From the NCBI RefSeq assembly GCF_037975245.1, contig NC_092568.1, forward strand, positions 250,001-314,000: a stretch of 64,000 bases of DNA. Direction: 5' to 3'. The position numbers and the translations under genes were made by a program. Shown here piece after piece: positions 60,209 through 64,000 of this stretch; the stretch's first letter is position 1; each line of letters opens with the position of its first letter. The DNA is from Apostichopus japonicus. Its lineage: Eukaryota > Echinodermata > Holothuroidea > Aspidochirotida > Stichopodidae. Under the pieces are notes generated by a model. It saw nothing but the letters and a program-made list of their open reading frames with translations, was not told the DNA's origin and did no database searches.

Positions 60209-63200
60209 CTGTCGGGAGAAACGAAACAGAATGGATCGGTACTCACGAAGAATGTTCAGCTCTATCTTATGGTTTCTGATAGAAAGTACAAGTTAATTGA
60301 TGAAAAAGTAATAATATGCATCTCAAGTTTAGCTTAAAAGTGAAGAAGTTAACTTACAATAAACCAGCTATGACAGTGAAAGGGCTCAAATTAGGGATGG
60401 ATAGGGAGGGGGAGGGAGGGGGGCAGGCATTAGTTTAGGGGCAAATAAGTTAGAAATTGCCTTGGACTATCAATTTTTCAGCTTTCAAAAGGGCATCAAT
60501 GTTTTTTTTTATAAATAAAGTGAGAGAAAACATTCTGAAAACAGAAACTATCACTTTTTGCTTCCACGTTTTCGATCCAGTATATTGGCCGATGTCTGGT
60601 CAATAATTTCCATCATCGAGATCATTATGAGAAATCAAAATTAAATTAACCACTACTTTTTTGTCTGTGAGGCATTGCCATCATTTCCCTACTAGAATGC
60701 TTTGGACAAGCACTTTCAGCACTGTAATTGTGTCTGATTTTTTGTGTCTTCGGTTTTTTTCTCTCCCATTGGGTCCTTGATTGTCCCTGATCCTGGTCCT
60801 TTTATTCAACAAAATAAACTAAACTACAACATACAGTTACATTTTCCCTTCTGATGAGCTAGGCCAAATTAAAATCACCACAAGGACGTGATTTAGTTGT
60901 AACATCAGATACGCACGAGAGATCAGTATTAAGATAGTCGCTCAATGATCCCCATGTTTCCTCATTAATATTCATAGGAGATGTTCTTCTTTGTGAAGGC
61001 TTTATCTGCAAAACAATCTGTAATCTTCTGTTCATTCAAAATGCATTTTCCATCGGTTATGCTCTTAACTTTATGGATAACTGTGAAGTCTATGATAATT
61101 TGGTACAGTAAAAGGTAGATTTTTGTGTACACCGCACAGCTGGGAGGAGAAACACCCAGGGTTGTGATTGGATGATTATGATGTAATCAACTATACAGTA
61201 TATACATATTCATAGATGCGATGTTAATCCGGCTCTGCAATGCCGGTATGTAGCATATACTATAACTGATCACGATACTGAATGGAACATTTCTACTTGA
61301 CCACATAACCATGAAAATTCCATCTCTCTGATTCAATCAATGATCTATTTCTAGCAGATTGATTTGCGCCTAAGCCCTTCATGGGCTATTAGGTACATGG
61401 AAATTGAATCTTCAATCCGAACTAAACCACAAGCATCTAGCAGATTGTCTTGGTCATTAATTCCATCAGATTAACATAATCTTCAAAGCTGCATGACTGA
61501 GTCAAATATAGTTGGAGCAATAATCTGAGATATTTTAATTTTAAAGCGTATAGTGTATAGCTTTGATCTTCAAGCAGAGAAGAGAGATTTAAAGTTTATT
61601 CATCTTTCTGACTAGTGACTAGTCCATGAAAGACATACCTTAGAAACAATAAATGTGATGTACTTCCGTAAGCTACTGCATCAATAACAAAAACAGGTCT
61701 CTTCTTGATTGGCATCCATTTGATACTTGATACTTAAAAAGTAGTTCTGAAAGTTGCTTATATACTTTTAGCTCAAATTTCCATGGGAAAAAAGGTTATC
61801 TGCTTTTCACAAGACAACATTTTGCATGAAGCATGGAATCTCAACAGTTCAGCCATGGTACACTGTAAAATAGAAACATTGCAAGGCTCTGCATGGTTGC
61901 TCTAAAATCATATTTTTCCCGCCTAAATTAGTGTAGTCTGCTGGCATTTTCAGCCTTATCATTTAACAATAAGAAACATCAGTTTTTCTACATATATATA
62001 TATATATACAAATTAAGCTACAAAAGACCTGCTCTCATATGTCGTAGGGTCTAGCGTTAAGAGTGAAAATTTGCCCTGAAAAACGGAGGTGTAGACGATA
62101 TATATGAAGACTCACACATCTGTTAATTACTGAAACTAATTAACATACTGTACGAACAGCATACTGTTTAATAATGTGCTCTGGTATGTAAGTGTATAAT
62201 AATGTGTTCAAGTATGTAACGCATCAGTGGAAGATACACAAGTAGCGTAACAAAAAGACCTGCTTTCTTTTTACGTCTTTTTTTAGTACAAAACAAGACA
62301 GAACTGCACGATCCTATACGTTAATCTCCCAGCATCGTCGCCATCGCCAAGGTTTAACTAATCGCCTGAAACATTGACAAAAAAATTTCATTCAACAGTC
62401 AAGGCCACTCTGACTTCATCCATCATCACTGAGGAAAGAAAATTATTGTTGACTTTACTCCTCTGGAGCCGTCTGTGTCATTCTACATTTTTACAAGGTC
62501 CGTTGACCGACTCTAAGCCGATCCAGACCTGTTTTTATACTAAGATTGATCTCTTTAGTTTATGTCAGACAGTGATCAATTTTCAGCGATGGGGGAGGGG
62601 GTGGGGGAGGGGGTGGAAGGAGGTGTTTGTAGACCTTTCATCATTCTTGACAGGCAGCTTCCCCAACATGTTGACTCAGAGCAAGATGAAGAGCAAACAG
62701 AGAAAAAGGAAGGAAGAAGTAGAAGAAGAAGCAAAAAAGGGATAATTCTGTTACAGGTTTTTTTCACGGAAGGGGAAAATGAAATGGGTTGTTTCTTACT
62801 AGCAATGAATGATTACGGTTGTCAATGAGTAACCAGGGAGTAAACCATTCTGAATCACAACAACTGAGGACTTGAGTAATATTAAAGCATACATAATACA
62901 GAGTACTGTAGATGGGTATAAACAAATGAATTTTGTCAAATTTTTACAGAGATTTCTTTTGAGTATGGATGATGGCAACTACTGGACATCAATTGGTTTG
63001 ACATGGTTTTAATACTGAGTGGGTTAGATAGTGATTTGATTTGGCTTTCTTTTGACATCATCATCATCATCCACTATGTAAATTAATTGTTACCTAGAAT
63101 CAGACTACACTCTTTAGTACACTACAGATGAATCTGATGAGGTTTTGTTGGAGCATATAAAAATTAAGATTGTATACTCGATTAAATAGAAGTAGCTTTT

Positions 63201-64000
63201 AAAATGTGAAGAAATATACCTGTGAAACTACTGTCAAATTCCGATTGTCTAAAATGAAAACTAGCCAAAATATATTGATCTCTATAATTTATTTTTCTAA
63301 AAATAAAATCATTGATATAATGCAATTTGTTTGTATTTTTAGATATGAAAGTGATGTAGAGTGCAAGAAAACATCTCTGGAGAGTAATGGAGCATCTTGC
63401 CTCTTAGATAACTTTCATATTTTATAGTACTTCATTCACAGTAAGAGAATTATCAAAAACTAAAAGCATATTGAACATTTTTCAGTCATCATCGTCTTTG
63501 ATTTCATTATTTGAAACGAACGAACCTGACGATTGAAGATAAAATATCTACATTTTCATCTCATCAAGGAATTTTCTAAACCAATCACGGTAAACAACTG
63601 TTTACCTTCAAAATCCACTCAAAATTAAACCTACTGCTTTAAGAAGGTACATGGTCTAGACATCAACTTAAATGGTTCAGGAAGAACCTTTACATAATTA
63701 CTTAATACTAAACTGTCTATATAGTCAACTGGAAATAAATTCTACAAGAACTTTTTCTTTCTTTAATATTTGGTCAGGAAGTAGCAGTGAAAACCTACAT
63801 TAATATTGTACAGCCTCAATGTAGTATTTACCATGCGATACAGTACAACGAAACCTACGCAATACACTCCCAACTTCCAAGAATAAACTTCCAACATTTG
63901 GTAATGTAAAGCACTAGTGTACTTGTTTGGTTTTCAGTAAGGTGTGATAGTTGTATCTAAATATTGTACACATTCTAAGAGTAGAATCCCTCTGGGAAGG
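60209..64000. other. Upstream K2P intron or flank, no exon recognised
   Basis: Searched on the - strand for a segment ending in T-T-I/V-G before a GT donor (the required P1 exon) and for a hydrophobic M1 start; neither seen. Contains G-rich purine tracts (60395-60425, 62588-62620), (TA)n near 61995 and CATCATCATC near 63055. Confidence 0.6.

Noticed and set aside
62374-62828. Overlapping frames of 123 and 88 codons with Glu/Lys/Arg-rich ends
   Set aside because: They follow purine-rich simple sequence (GGGGGAGGGGGTGG, GAAGAAGAAG). No family match and no support from splice sites; kept as unlikely.

Overview
This is a 64 kb window of animal nuclear DNA. Coding sequence is split by GT-AG introns, the background is AT-rich, and there are many microsatellites, G/C homopolymer runs and decayed transposons. 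Only two protein-coding genes can be supported, both partial or spread over many exons. The protein families (TANGO1/cTAGE5 and a two-pore-domain K+ channel) are metazoan. The exon/intron style, repeat content and long gene-poor stretch suggest a marine invertebrate deuterostome, possibly an echinoderm such as a sea cucumber. That species guess is an inference and is weak.

Layout. (1) 553-17399, + strand: the 3' part of a TANGO1/MIA3 (or cTAGE5)-like gene. Fourteen exons with matching phases give 479 residues: a luminal-to-cytosolic family's C-terminal coiled coil followed by a Sec23-binding-type proline-rich domain and a stop. The upstream exons (SH3 domain and membrane segments expected for the family) lie left of the window. 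Its introns hold a roughly 37-bp minisatellite (1955-2560), a complete non-autonomous hAT-type DNA transposon with an 8-bp target duplication (6023-7271), and a 5'-truncated LINE that keeps the end of its reverse transcriptase and an (ATT)n tail (15875-16279). (2) 17400-57004: about 39.6 kb with no gene that I can support. It contains a well-formed hammerhead ribozyme on the - strand just past the TANGO1 stop (17491-17548), a 252-bp tandem duplication, a 19-bp minisatellite with higher-order structure (24751-25716), a 371-bp TIR element (27601-27971), three diverged copies of a GAGTAC-rich dispersed repeat, several near-perfect palindromes, and a clear excess of exact TGACGTCA (CRE) palindromes. 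(3) 57005-60208, - strand: the last two coding exons of a K2P potassium channel (TREK/TALK-like), convergent with TANGO1. They carry the end of the first selectivity filter, M2, M3, the second pore loop with its GFGD filter, M4 and a charged cytosolic tail. The 5' exons were not found in 60209-64000 and probably lie to the right.

The two genes act in unrelated processes (ER export of bulky cargo; background K+ conductance), and their adjacency implies no joint function. The most notable item is the hammerhead ribozyme. Every core position is present, stem I has two helices around an internal loop, and stem III is the self-complementary ACCGGU expected of minimal type I hammerheads carried by Penelope-like elements and retrozymes.
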